Below are positions 34,901 through 44,132 of a stretch of 64,000 nucleotides of DNA, one piece after another (position 1 is the stretch's first letter; every line of letters begins with the position of its first letter). Source of the stretch: Bin87 sp963668585 (GTDB lineage Bacteria > Chloroflexota > Dehalococcoidia > Lucifugimonadales > UBA3495); NCBI GenBank assembly GCA_963668585.1, contig OY764869.1, positions 1,116,001 to 1,180,000 of the forward strand. Reading direction: 5' to 3'. Below the pieces are notes generated by a model. The model ran no database searches. It had not been told where the DNA came from and saw only the letters and a program-made list of their open reading frames with translations. Both the position numbers and the translations under genes were made by a program.

Positions 34901-36830
34901 GGTCCCCTCCAAAGACAGGGCGGGAGTGGTCGAGAACGGCATCGCGCCCCGTGGTGGCGTGTTGGATGCTGCCCCCTTTGAGTCGCAGCCGATTCCGCTT
35001 GACGACGATGCCGGAGTTGTCCCGATCCCCCTGTTGGACTACGTACTCGAACTCCAGGGTCGTGCTGCCGGAACCGCGGACGAAGCCCATCTCCTTGATC
35101 GCGTAGTTCCCGCCTGGATGCCAGAACTCCATGGACAGGGTGGGTATCCCGTCGGTGGTGTCCACCACCACGTCGGAATCGAAGGTCACGGTGAACGTGA
35201 TGGTCTCGCCCTTGCCGTAGGTGTCGCTATTAGCCAATGGCGTGGAGGTAATCTTCACGCCGCCGGTTACGATCTCGGGTACCTTGTTGACGATGTGGCC
35301 CGCCTGGCTGACCAGGGCGTCATGATCCAGGACGGCATCCGTACTGCTGGCCTGGCCCGTGATGGACCCGCCGTCCAGCGTCAACGCGTCGGCGGCGATG
35401 GAGATGCCGTCCTGATCGCTGTCGTCCTCCACAACGGTGTAGGAGAATGTCAGTACCTTGCCGGTGGCGTCGATGCCGGTATAAGCGGCGTTGCGGAGAT
35501 TGTCTCCCACCGAGATGCCCACATACGGGACGCCGTTGGTGGTGTCCACCGCGACTGAGACGTTGAAGGTTGCCGCGACGTTGATGACATCGGCGGTGGC
35601 GTAGGTGCCGTCGGCGCCGGGGTCGCTGGTGACGGCCACAGTGTCCACCACCGTACTGACCATGATGGTCACGGTGTACTGAGTGGGGAGTTTGCCCGCT
35701 TCCGCGACGGTGATGGTGATGACGGCGCCGTCGCTGACGGCCACCTGGTGTCCGGAGGCGCTGGAATCGGCATCGGCCGGCTGGATGCTGGCGGTATTGC
35801 CCGCCTGGACTGTGGCAGTGGCGGTAATCTCGGTGACGCCCGGGGCCACCACGGCGGTGTATTCGGTGGTGGCTGGGTCGAAGGCAGGCGACAGGGTGGC
35901 GTTGCTCAGGGACAGGCTGTTGAGTTCGGCCTTCGGCGGCTCCAGCCTGCCGTCCACCTTGTGCCTGTTGAGGTTGGGTTTCGCGTGGTCGAGGTTCGCG
36001 TCCCGCTCCGTGGTGTGGTGTTTGATGCTGCCCCCGTTGAGTCGCAGGCGGTTGGCCTCCACCGAGATACCGGTGTTGTCCCGGTCGCCGGCCTGGACCA
36101 CGTATTGAAACTCCAGCGTGTTGCTCCCGGAACCTCCGACGTAGGGCACTTCCCTGGTGTGTCCGGTGATGCCCGGATGCCAGAAATCCACCCCCAGGGT
36201 CGGGATTCCGTCGGTGGTGTCCACCACCACGTCGGAATCGAAGGTCACGGTGAACGCGATGGTCTCACCCCTGCCGTAGGTGTCGGCAGCCGCCAGCGGG
36301 GACGAGATCACGGCGACACCGTCGGCAACGATGTTGGGAACCTCGTCCACTTGGCCCGACTGGCTGGCCGGAGCGTCGTGTTCCAGGTTCGCATCAACGC
36401 CGCTGGCCAGGCTCGTGATGGATCCGCCGCCCAGCGTGAACTCATCGGCGGCGATGGAGATGGCGTCTGCGCCCGGATCGCTGGTCAATCGCATCTCGGT
36501 GATGCCATCGCGCAGATTGACCTGGCGGCCCTCGTTGTTAAACGGGGCGGCCAGCCTGTCATCAATCTTGTGGCCGGGGTGGTGGCCAACGACAGGATGC
36601 TTTGGGATCGCGGGCAGGTCTCCGGAGACCTCCTCTGCCTGGTCAACGGTGCCGATCGGTTTCTGCGTCGATGCGGCCTGCGCGCCGGACACCGTTCAGG
36701 CCAGGATCCCAATCACCGCCAGACTGACGGCCGCAGCGGCAAGCGAGACCCGCAGGTGGACACGCCACCGGGCGATGAGTCGAAATATGTTGGAGTTGTT
36801 CGTTATGTTGGAGTTGTTCGTCCGGAACAT
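28905..36830 (-). CDS. Giant repeat adhesin-like secreted protein, in-frame TGA in signal peptide
   Basis: About 2641 residues if read from ATG 36830 through a TGA at 36696-36698. The N-terminus (FRLIARWRVHLRVSLAAAAVSL, AVIGILA, TGA, TVSGAQAAS) is an evident signal peptide cut by the TGA; a GTG at 36692 could restart but would lose export. The body has tandem modules of about 356 residues: two calcium-binding-like sandwiches (SDPGADGTYATGDVISV..., YGEGETITFTVTFDSD) and a cadherin-like sandwich (LNTLSLSDATLSPAFDP). At about 1457-1547 is Fn3 (PTNLTATTGDEAATLAW); at 1593-1817 an LRR block (LPENVFDGLTSLTSLWLEIN type). More sandwiches follow. Likely a surface fibre. The TGA may make it a pseudogene or be an error; no good SECIS follows it. 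Confidence 0.75.
32700..35980 (-). repeat. Near-identical long tandem repeats inside the giant gene
   Basis: The same segment (tccagcgtcaacgcgtcggc) recurs at 33241, 34309 and 35374, giving unit lengths of 1068 and 1065 bp. Long stretches around each copy are almost identical, while neighbouring sandwich domains differ more, indicating recent unequal duplication. Confidence 0.8.
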
Positions 36831-37975
36831 GGCGCCTGCATCCGCGGTGTAGAGGTCCACAGGCATCGGCCATCGCCTTGATACCCGAGGATGACCGGGC
36901 GGCGTGGGCCCTGCCTGCCGAAAAAGCGACAAGATGCTGGCACGTTGCCGCCACGAACTCTATGACGGGACATCTGGGCACGAAATCTTGTTTACGGTGT
37001 TCACGCCCCGGGAGCGCCAGCGGACACCGCAAGCAGCGCTTTGCACTCGTTGTCTTTCTAAAAACGCCACGTTTGATGCGGAATCGCCGGTTGCGGTGAA
37101 TGTGCAAATGGGGTGCTTTCCGGCGCGCCAATCCGGCGGAGTGCCGAACGGTGCCAGCCTGGCGTCGGCAGGTTGGTTGTCCACGAGTCCATCTCGCTGA
37201 GTGCATGTACTTGCGGTTCAACGGCACACGCGGCGCTAACCGTGTGCAGATAGGCTGGCCACAACAGCGACACGCACAAACGATGCACAATCACCGTACG
37301 GTCGCCCCACGAACAAATGCGAGGCTCGGGAAACCCCGCTTGTCTCGCCACCGCAACAAAGGACTGCGCTCATGCGCACCCGGTTTGTCACGGCGATGTA
37401 CCCGGTTGAATCCGCAACCCCGTCACTCTCCAGAAAAACCCGTCGCTCCTGCGAAAGCAGGAACCCAGGAACCGAACGATGAGGAGATTTGGCGGGGTGT
37501 TTGACGCCTATGATTACCGGCTTCTCGCTTTCGCGAGAATGGCGGTTGGCAAATGGGAGTTGTGGTGGTGGCCGGCTATGAAACAGGGTTACGCATGAAC
37601 GGCGGCCACACCCGCAGTCCGTCGCCTGTCCCTACCGCGCCTGTGATTGCGCCGGTGCGGCAGGGCCATTCGATTATTGACCGCAGTTGAGGTGGTCCGC
37701 TCGTCCTTCGACAGGCTCAGGGTGAGCGGACGGTTAGCAGGGAACCGTTCTGATAACAGCAATTGCCTGCGGCCAGGATAATCGAATGGGCCTGGCCGTC
37801 GCCGCCCTCCCGATACACAAAAGCGCATCAACTGCACGTATAATGTCAAGCCATCAACACGCTCCATGGATCGCATCCCGGCCCTATTGGGCCAGTCAAC
37901 CGCACGGCGTCGGTGGATGGCGCCCGAATCGAAATCGGTTTCGTTGCGCAAGACATTTGAGGTTGTTAACGCATC
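36831..37975. other. Intergenic region holding the MITE
   Basis: Between divergent genes. Tandem 18-bp copies of aacaactccaacata (minus strand, 36785-36822) lie just inside the giant gene's start. A cgctcctgcgaaagcaggaa repeat occurs at 37444-37463. The MITE is at 37661-37795. No other gene, tRNA or known riboswitch was recognised in 36840-37430. Confidence 0.45.
37661..37795 (-). mobile_element. Intact MITE with IS30-like terminal repeats
   Basis: 135-bp element. Terminal repeats cagggccattcgattat (37661-37677) and its near-perfect complement (37778-37795) enclose the palindromic core (37695-37731). The inner segment aaccgttctgataacagcaa followed by ttgcct also occurs next to the IS30 remnant (26565-26590). 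It carries no gene, so mobility would need a transposase in trans. This is the most complete of the dispersed copies in the window. Confidence 0.75.
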
Positions 37976-39424
37976 GTGGTTACAGAGCGCGAATTCCAGA
38001 AAGCCAGACACGCCCAGGTCGGATTCGTTATGCGCGCTTACCGTGAATCCTACGTGGATGAAAACGGCAGGCTGGGGCTGTCCCAAGAGGGATTGCTACG
38101 GCGCATGGCATCCGTGGACGGGAGTTTTGGCGAACGGTTCAGCCATGCCACCGTGTCGCGCTGGGAAGCCGGGACCGTCCGACCCAGAATTGACCGCATC
38201 AAGACATTCGGCGCGGCGCTCAACCTGTCGGACATGGAGACCGCCGGCCTCATACTGCTGGCGGGACTGGCCCCTGACATCGCTTCCGCAGGCAGAGAAG
38301 TCGGGATGGGCGTCGCGGGGCCGGAGGCCGACGAGGCCACCGACGCCAGAAACCGAGCAGCCACAAACGAAGCGCCGGCGGCTCCAGGCACGGATGACGC
38401 AGGCTCGATCCTGAGTTCACTTGGCCACCTGCTGCTGCTGCGGATCCTTCCCATCGCCGTGTTCATCGTTGGCGCGGGATACGGCCTGGGCGCGCTGGGT
38501 TGGGACGCCGACTGGATGCCAACCGCCTTTGTGTGCGCGACCACCGCGTTGGTCCTGGCGCAAGGGCTGCTCAGGCCCGACCGGGCCGCGGGGTTGCGCG
38601 ATTTCTTCTGGGTATCCCTGTTTTTCGCCCTGGCGGTTCCCACTTTGCAGTTCGCGCCACTGGACATGGACCATTTCGGGTTCTACGTCATGCGCGATTT
38701 CTACGGCACTCACATGCCCTATATGTTGACCCTGCTGGTGTGCCTCGCCACCGCCGGGCTGGCCGGCGTGATGTTTCACCTGCTGGGATGGTGGACAGAT
38801 CGGGGAAACCGGGCCAGGGACGGAGTTGTGGGGCGGACGGTCTGGGCGATGCTACCGCCACTCCTGGCGTCCTACGTGGTGGTGATGGTCCTCTCCAACA
38901 TCTCGGTCTGGATCCAGTCGGCCGTGGTATTTGCGGTGTTGGGCGGGATAATGGGCGCAGTCATGGCGCTGCAGGACCCTGTGGTCAACCCGACCCGGGG
39001 TCAGCGCCGTTTCCTTTTGCCCGCAACCTTCGCCTCCGCCCTGGTGTTGAGCATCGCGGGGATGTTCACCATCTTCATAATGTACGTCTCGCCGGACGTG
39101 CCCAGGATATTGCCCGACCACAACCTGCTGGGATCCTGGGAGATCGACTTCGATGCCCTGGGTTACACCCGGGAGGAAGTGATGGCGCGTCTCGACGCCG
39201 GCTATGTGTGGCACGCCATGTTCCTGTTCGTGTACATGGTGTTCTGCGTGGGCGGCAAATTGCTCAAGGTGGTGTACGTCCTGGCCGGCGATGATTCCGC
39301 CGGCCCCGACGCGGTTGTTTCGGACGCCTCCGAGCCGGCCGCCACGGACAGTTCGCCCCAGCCTCAAGGGTTGCGCTTCACGTTGCCAGCGAAGCCGTGG
39401 CCCAACCTGCCGCGCGTAACCTGA
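37976..39424 (+). CDS. Membrane-bound XRE-family HTH protein
   Basis: 482 residues from a GTG start. Residues about 33-80 are an XRE/lambda-Cro-type helix-turn-helix: LSQEGLLRRMASVDGSFGE, then RFSHATVSRWEAGTVRPRID. A linker rich in Ala, Glu and Asp follows (about 100-140), then about eight transmembrane helices (LLLLRILPIAVFIVGAGYGL, FWVSLFFALAVPTLQF, YMLTLLVCLATAGLAGVMF, and others), and a charged tail. A DNA-binding domain fused to a polytopic membrane domain suggests signal sensing at the membrane; ligand and targets are unknown. It lies beside the tRNA used as an integration site and opposite the giant adhesin gene, which is a possible target. Confidence 0.7.
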   Translation: MVTEREFQKARHAQVGFVMRAYRESYVDENGRLGLSQEGLLRRMASVDGSFGERFSHATVSRWEAGTVRPRIDRIKTFGAALNLSDMETAGLILLAGLAPDIASAGREVGMGVAGPEADEATDARNRAATNEAPAAPGTDDAGSILSSLGHLLLLRILPIAVFIVGAGYGLGALGWDADWMPTAFVCATTALVLAQGLLRPDRAAGLRDFFWVSLFFALAVPTLQFAPLDMDHFGFYVMRDFYGTHMPYMLTLLVCLATAGLAGVMFHLLGWWTDRGNRARDGVVGRTVWAMLPPLLASYVVVMVLSNISVWIQSAVVFAVLGGIMGAVMALQDPVVNPTRGQRRFLLPATFASALVLSIAGMFTIFIMYVSPDVPRILPDHNLLGSWEIDFDALGYTREEVMARLDAGYVWHAMFLFVYMVFCVGGKLLKVVYVLAGDDSAGPDAVVSDASEPAATDSSPQPQGLRFTLPAKPWPNLPRVT

Positions 39425-39481
39425 CACCACAATGCGTAACCTGACACGGCGACGCGGAATCTATTGACGGTAGATGAGGTA

Positions 39482-39517
39482 GTACGCTCATCCTGAGCCC
39501 GTCGAAGGACGCGCTCG
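39482..39517 (+). repeat. Dispersed palindromic repeat, degraded copy 8
   Basis: gtacgctcatcctgagcccg and tcgaaggacgcgctcg, with the left flank attgacggtagatgaggta shared with copy 1. The right arm is broken. Confidence 0.6.
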
Positions 39518-39701
39518 CTACTCGGCAGTCTTGCCATGAGCGCAATGCGTGGCGACTTTGGAAAGCCCTGTGACGGTTTTCGGATCCCACCGATTGAATC
39601 GCAATGACAAACTGGGTGCGCACCGGCGTAAGCGCTGGTTGAGAGCCCAATCGGCCCTGTGCTATCATCCGGCGACACGTTCTCTGTCGGTTCGTGTCCG
39701 G

Positions 39702-39776
39702 GCGGGCGTAACTCAGTGGTAGAGTGTTTGCTTCCCAAGCAAAAAGTCGTGGGTTCGAATCCCATCGCCCGCTCCA
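39702..39776 (+). tRNA. tRNA-Gly (anticodon CCC)
   Basis: Complete cloverleaf: acceptor GCGGGCG/CGCCCGC, D-stem ACUC/GAGU, anticodon stem UUUGC/GCAAA with loop UUCCCAA (anticodon CCC, reading GGG), T-stem GUGGG/CCCAU with loop UUCGAAU, discriminator U, and an encoded CCA. Its 3' half is duplicated at 48842-48891. Confidence 0.95.
39727..39776 (+). other. Putative attL in tRNA-Gly 3' half
   Basis: The last 50 nt of the tRNA, from the anticodon stem through CCA, recur at 48842-48891 with three further mismatches plus one in the T-arm lead-in. Integrases commonly use this part of tRNA genes, leaving the tRNA intact at one end. Confidence 0.7.
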
Positions 39777-39950
39777 GCAATTATGGGCTGTCTATGAACA
39801 AAGTGCGGGCGCGTCCGAGCCCGGCCCCCCGGCGGTGGTTACATCCTCACCGTAGATGACGCAATCGAATGGGTGTGGGACCATCCGCGAAAACCGTGGC
39901 GCAATAAGTCTGTAATATCTTGATGAGTCCGTAGCATCTACGTTGCGTTC

Positions 39951-39981
39951 ACCTCCGCCAGAGTTTCGGCGGAGGTTTTTT
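39951..39981 (+). terminator. Intrinsic terminator downstream of tRNA-Gly
   Basis: ACCTCCGCC/GGCGGAGGT, 9-bp stem with an 8-nt loop, followed directly by a run of T. Likely ends the tRNA transcript. Confidence 0.8.
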
Positions 39982-40238
39982 ATGAGCTGCGCCAAGTGCG
40001 GGCTGGAGATCGCGGGCGAGCCAAGCGGCGACAACGCGATCGTCGTCAAGCACCACTGGTCGGGCACTACTTGCGGGTCGGCCTGGCCACGTTTTGGACC
40101 TGCATCGCGGTGTGGCAGACGCTTCAGAACGGGTTCCTGCAACTGCATATGCTGCTCTGGTGGGCGACTGCAACTCGGCCGTCGTCTTGCCCTCGACGTC
40201 GCCGTAGAGGGCGTGCGGATCCGGCGCAGGCAGGATGA
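39982..40238 (+). pseudogene. Possible frameshifted zinc-ribbon/membrane gene
   Basis: One frame starts MSCAKCGLEIAGEPSGDNAI with a CxxC pair; another frame from about 40065 encodes a good transmembrane segment LATFWTCIAVWQTLQNGFL. Joined, they would make a small zinc-ribbon membrane protein. Neither frame alone is convincing, so I record a likely broken gene. It directly follows the terminator hairpin and may be untranscribed. Confidence 0.35.
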
Positions 40239-40420
40239 ATGAGATGTGGCCCAAGATCAACATCGCCGACGCCTGGTACATCGGCGCGGTCATGGCCTGC
40301 GGGTTCATTACGTTCTACTCGCTTCCGGAGATCATCCCGTTCCTGGGCAGGCTAACGATGATGGCGCTGGTGGAGGGATCCATCGGATTCGCATTCAGAG
40401 AGACGAAACAGGAGCCGTAA
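40235..40420 (+). CDS. Small membrane protein
   Basis: 61 residues with two hydrophobic stretches, DAWYIGAVMACGFITFYSL and IIPFLGRLTMMALVEGSIG. No family recognised. Close packing with neighbouring frames in a phage- or island-like stretch suggests a cargo gene; confidence is limited by its size. Confidence 0.4.
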   Translation: MNEMWPKINIADAWYIGAVMACGFITFYSLPEIIPFLGRLTMMALVEGSIGFAFRETKQEP

Positions 40421-40615
40421 GATGAACCCCAACGCCCGACCAACCGCGCCTGCCACCGTTGTTGACGGATTGGAACTTGGCAGAATACCGCCTGGCATAC
40501 GATTGACGGCTGGTATGACGCTGTGGATACTCGGCGACCAACCGGGGCCTGTGGCCTGGTTCGAGGGGATCTGTTCTTCGGCCGTCTGCCGGTGTCAGGA
40601 AAGGGAGGTGAGGGA

Positions 40616-41713
40616 ATGTTTGCCCAGTTTTCTCAGGTGTCGCAAGTGTCGCGGAGGCGCATACGCCTTCTGGTGTCTCTGGCGGTGGCGGTCGGCCTGC
40701 TGGTGGTTGCCTGGCACCTGCTGGTAGTGATGATACCGCTCATGATCAGCGCCGTCGCGGCCGCGATGCTGATGCCCGTCATGAGGTTGGGCGAGCGTTC
40801 GCCGCTGGCGCGGAGATGGCCCAGGGTGAACCGGCTGTCGTTGGCGGTGGCGGCGTCGCTGCTGGCGGTGGTGGCCGCGCTGGGTGTGCTGGGACTGGCG
40901 ACTTATGCGCTGGTCGGCGGCGCCAGGACCTTCACGGAGTCGATTCCCGGCCTTGCTGAGGAGAGCCGGGGGGTGTTCCAGCAGATCGAGGCGTCGTATC
41001 AAGACCGGGTGCCGCCAAGGATTCAGGAAGTTCTGAACCCGCGTCTGGAAGAGTATCGTGCGGCTCTACTGGACGCCGGCTTGTCCTCGCTGGAGGGGGC
41101 GGCGGGCGCGCTGCAGAGCAACATCCCGCAGATGATCGCCATCATCGCGACTCCGGTGGCGATCTTCCAGATGCTGTACCAGCCCAGGGCGTTGACAGAC
41201 GCGCTGCGCCAACTGGTGCCGGGGCCGATGCAGGAGGATCTTTCCGAGATGGGGAGACTGGCGGGCAGGACGGTGATCGCCTACGTTCGCGTGCAATTAT
41301 TCGGAGCCCTGTTCGTTGGCGGGTTGATCTGGCTGCTCTACTGGTCGGTGGGCATCAAGTTGGCGTTGCCGCTGGCGCTGCTGGCTGCCTTCACCGAGTT
41401 GGTGCCCATCATCGGGGCGACGATTTTCATCCTGGCGGCGGGGGTGGCGGTGGCGCTCACCGACTTTGACCGGTTGCCGCTGGCGGTCGCGTTTTTCGTC
41501 CTGGTTCAAGTCATCCAGAACGGCGTCGTTGCCCCGAGGTTGCAGGGTCAGGCGCTGGGGCTGCACCCGGTGCTGATCGTGTTTGCGCTGGCCGTTTTCA
41601 GCGTGTTTTTCGGTATCGTGGGCGCCCTGGTGGCGGCGCCGGTTGCGGGCGTCGCCTTCCGGGTTCTGCAGTACGTGCGCGAGGAATGGAACAACGCGGA
41701 AACGATTGCCTGA
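40616..41713 (+). CDS. AI-2E family transporter (UPF0118 permease)
   Basis: 365-residue polytopic membrane protein. Hydrophobic N-terminal pair (LVSLAVAVGLLVVAWHLLVV, MIPLMISAVAAAMLM), a helix pair around LAVAASLLAVVAALGVLGLA, an extracellular helical domain, then the conserved core GLIWLLYWSVGIKLALPLAL, FTELVPIIGATIFILAAG and QNGVVAPRLQGQALGLHPVL. Family members are permeases for varied small solutes or ion exchange, and AI-2 export is shown only for a few. ATG 40616 has AGGGAGGTGAGG upstream; longer in-frame starts are not supported. Confidence 0.85.
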   Translation: MFAQFSQVSQVSRRRIRLLVSLAVAVGLLVVAWHLLVVMIPLMISAVAAAMLMPVMRLGERSPLARRWPRVNRLSLAVAASLLAVVAALGVLGLATYALVGGARTFTESIPGLAEESRGVFQQIEASYQDRVPPRIQEVLNPRLEEYRAALLDAGLSSLEGAAGALQSNIPQMIAIIATPVAIFQMLYQPRALTDALRQLVPGPMQEDLSEMGRLAGRTVIAYVRVQLFGALFVGGLIWLLYWSVGIKLALPLALLAAFTELVPIIGATIFILAAGVAVALTDFDRLPLAVAFFVLVQVIQNGVVAPRLQGQALGLHPVLIVFALAVFSVFFGIVGALVAAPVAGVAFRVLQYVREEWNNAETIA

Positions 41714-41744
41714 GCTGACGGAAATAGATTAAGAAGGGACCTGC

Positions 41745-41933
41745 AAATGTTGCGTCGGGCTCGGCGGAGTCTGGGCGATGTTGCGGCTCCACGTTCACGA
41801 AGTTGGACTGTGGCCCCGCGCCGTCGTCGTTGATGGCCTTGATGCGGTGGACGTACAGGTCTTCGGTGGCCACGCTGTCGCTTGGGGCCGCCCACGTGAG
41901 GCCGATGGCAGAGTTGCTAATGAACCCTGCCAT
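41745..41933 (-). pseudogene. Fibronectin type III domain fragment
   Basis: Minus-strand frame reading ISNSAIGLTWAAPSDSVAT, then DLYVHRIKAINDDGAGPQSN and FVNVEPQ, a recognisable Fn3 C-terminal half. It has no gene around it and abuts the AI-2E gene and a methylase fragment, so it is debris from a larger secreted protein. Confidence 0.55.
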
Positions 41934-41962
41934 GGCTAGACTGATTTGGAGATGTGCCGATC

Positions 41963-42130
41963 ATGACCAACTTTGCCGACCGAACCATCTGGACCGGGGA
42001 CAACCTGGACATCCTGCGCGGCATCAACTCCACGTCGGTTGATCTCATCTACCTGGACCCGCCGTTCAATTCCAACCGCAACTACGCCGCGCCGGTGGGC
42101 AGCGCTGCGGGAACTGGGGATTGCAGAGTG
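41963..42130 (+). pseudogene. DNA adenine methylase, N-terminal fragment
   Basis: MTNFADRTIWTGDNLDILRG followed by VDLIYLDPPFNSNRNYAAPV is the start of a type III-like or orphan site-specific DNA methylase, including catalytic motif IV (DPPF). After GSAAGTG the sequence departs from the family and stops. About 55 codons of an expected 400 or more remain. The break falls just before the pentapeptide gene start, suggesting that the insertion of that segment truncated the methylase. Confidence 0.75.
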
Positions 42131-42132
42131 AC

Positions 42133-43218
42133 ATGAAGCAACTCTTTCAGAAGTTCTGGCCGGCAGCAAGTACGGCGAGAATTGTGATCGTGGTCGCGGC
42201 CCTATTGATCTTAGGAAGCGTCCTTTCGTGGCTGGGTTGGGATTGGTTGCGTGAGGAGCAGCCCATGACTGCGTCCAACGGAGAAACGGCCAGGAACGTG
42301 GGATTTCTGATTGCTGGTAGCTTGGCTTTGGTCTTTGCTGTGTGGCGAGCGATAGTTGCAGAACAGCAAGCGATGGCCTCGCGAGGCCAAACCGAAACCG
42401 CCCAGCAAGGGTTATTAAACGAACGCTACCAACGAGGAGCCGAGATGCTCGGCAGTGAAGTCCTTGCAGTTCGGCTTGGTGGAGTGTACGCGTTACAACG
42501 ACTCGCTTCCGGACACCCAGATGGGTATCACCTACAAATCATGCGACTACTCTGTGCATTTGTTCGAACGCCTACCAAGGACGAGCCTTTGGACCGCCCT
42601 ATTTTTTTCGAAGGTGAGCAATACGATCCTCTGATACGTGACGACGTCCAAGCTGCTATGTCCGCCATAGGTGAGCGTGATTTACATCGCATCGAACTAG
42701 AGAACGCAAAGCGCTTCACGTTGGATCTACGTAGGTCCAATTTGTCTAGAGGGGTTTTTGGCGGGTTCCTCCTGGATGGCGCAGATCTATCCGACGCCAA
42801 TTTAGAGGGAGCTCAGTTGGAAACAGCGTCCGTAAAAGGCGGAAAACTGTTACGCGCAAGATTGGCCAGTGCCAAAATCAACGGAGCTGACTTTCACATG
42901 GCAAACCTCGAAGGTGCTCTCTGTTTCAATACAGATCTTCGGGATGCTCGGCTAACATTCGCCACATTGAAGGGAGCGGATCTAAGGGGTGCGAATCTCG
43001 AGGGTGCTGACGTGTCGGGCACGGTCTTCGGCCAAGCTGGGCGTCGTGGGGATCACCCAGAGTATGGCATGTACATCAGCACTGCTTACACGTCATTGAC
43101 TCAGAAGCAACTCGAGCAGGCGACAGCCGCCATTGACTGCCCGCCGGTCATCGAGGATGGAACCATCGATGCGGAAACCGGCGTCGGGTTAGCTCTCCCA
43201 GGTGGGATGGACAAGTGA
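42133..43218 (+). CDS. Pentapeptide-repeat membrane protein
   Basis: 361 residues. Two N-terminal transmembrane helices (IVIVVAALLILGSVLSWLGW, VGFLIAGSLALVFAVW) and a coiled-coil-like linker QQAMASRGQTETAQQGLLNE. A conserved segment ERYQRGAEMLGSEVLAVRLG, then GGVYALQRLA, is typical of membrane pentapeptide proteins. A quadrilateral beta-helix of A(D/N)LxG-type repeats follows (about 195-305: LDGADLSDANLEGAQLETAS, LKGADLRGANLEGADVSG). Function unknown; such proteins are often scaffolds. Base composition is more AT-rich than the neighbourhood, supporting horizontal arrival. Confidence 0.75.
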   Translation: MKQLFQKFWPAASTARIVIVVAALLILGSVLSWLGWDWLREEQPMTASNGETARNVGFLIAGSLALVFAVWRAIVAEQQAMASRGQTETAQQGLLNERYQRGAEMLGSEVLAVRLGGVYALQRLASGHPDGYHLQIMRLLCAFVRTPTKDEPLDRPIFFEGEQYDPLIRDDVQAAMSAIGERDLHRIELENAKRFTLDLRRSNLSRGVFGGFLLDGADLSDANLEGAQLETASVKGGKLLRARLASAKINGADFHMANLEGALCFNTDLRDARLTFATLKGADLRGANLEGADVSGTVFGQAGRRGDHPEYGMYISTAYTSLTQKQLEQATAAIDCPPVIEDGTIDAETGVGLALPGGMDK

Positions 43219-44132
43219 TAGTTGGTCTAAATTGATACCCGAATTGCTTCACACAATTAAGCTTGCGTAAACCGGTTTGTTCGGGGAGATCGGCGCGCGC
43301 CGGAATTCCGAAACTCGCACCCCGCCTGATCGGGAATCGCCGCCGAAACCGAGCAATCCCAAAGAGATTGCGACTGAGTCCGTCGCTCCCCGTCCGCTGA
43401 CCGATATTGAGAGGTCGACGGTGGTATTGATACCACAATATCCTTCAATCTCAGACGGTTTCCAATGCTCCCGGCAGGCCCGTCATGGGACCAGCAGCGG
43501 TAATTTCTGGAGCCGATGTACGAGAATCTTTCGCCTGAGGAGACTGACGATCCGGGAAACGGGCCGACAGTTTTTGCTGGATTGGTCGTTTCAATTCGAC
43601 GTATCTGACCAATCGGCGACCCGAGTTGATGTCGGCCGTGGTTTTCGTGGGGACCGCCGATCCGACGCCGACCCCTACGGCACTGCCGACGCCTCGATAC
43701 CGACTGTACGGTGCATTGCGACACCGTTTGATTCAGATAATTAATCGTACGTTTGCCACTGGCCTCCCGCTATGGAACGTCCAATTGTGGTTTGCGAACA
43801 CAATCTGGTGTTTGCTGGTACGCGGTCGGACGACCTTCAAGGTCCCCAACAGAGGCGTGCCCCATGGTACACTGTGCCCCGCGACCGCTGCTGACATAAA
43901 TCTGTTATTGGCCTCTGCACTGATCCTGGCGCGCTGATGATCCCACCAGCAGATCGGAGTTTTCTTTGTACTCTATCCTGCTGACTCGAAGAACCCGCGA
44001 CGCTCGAATTCGCTTGAAGCGTGCCCGTGGCCCTGTTTGGGAAATACGCACCGGAAAGCGCCGATGCGCCTCAGTTTCCCGTAGCTGTTCCGGCCAGCAA
44101 CTCTTGATCCGTACTCGACCCTGGTGAAGGAC
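43219..44132. other. 900-bp gap in the island, no convincing gene
   Basis: Overlapping open frames exist on both strands around 43257-43744 but none shows a family, a signal or a ribosome site. The left end carries ttgatacccgaattgcttca (43232 on), repeated after the next gene at 48611. A short inverted repeat attggtc/gaccaat lies near 43582-43613. Confidence 0.45.

Noticed and set aside
36690..36760. SECIS element after the adhesin TGA
   Set aside because: The best hairpin (CGGC/GCCG) has only four pairs, and the TGA is in a signal peptide with no conserved Cys, so selenocysteine is unlikely.
40422..40727. 101-codon frame starting MNPNARPTAP
   Set aside because: It has an AGGAG upstream but overlaps the AI-2E start by 112 bp, and its C-terminal half is just another phase of that gene. 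The first 60 codons might be a lost small gene, but nothing supports a function.
43257..43744. Overlapping frames of about 155 codons on both strands
   Set aside because: Neither has a recognisable domain, signal or ribosome site, and overlapping long frames are common in GC-rich DNA.
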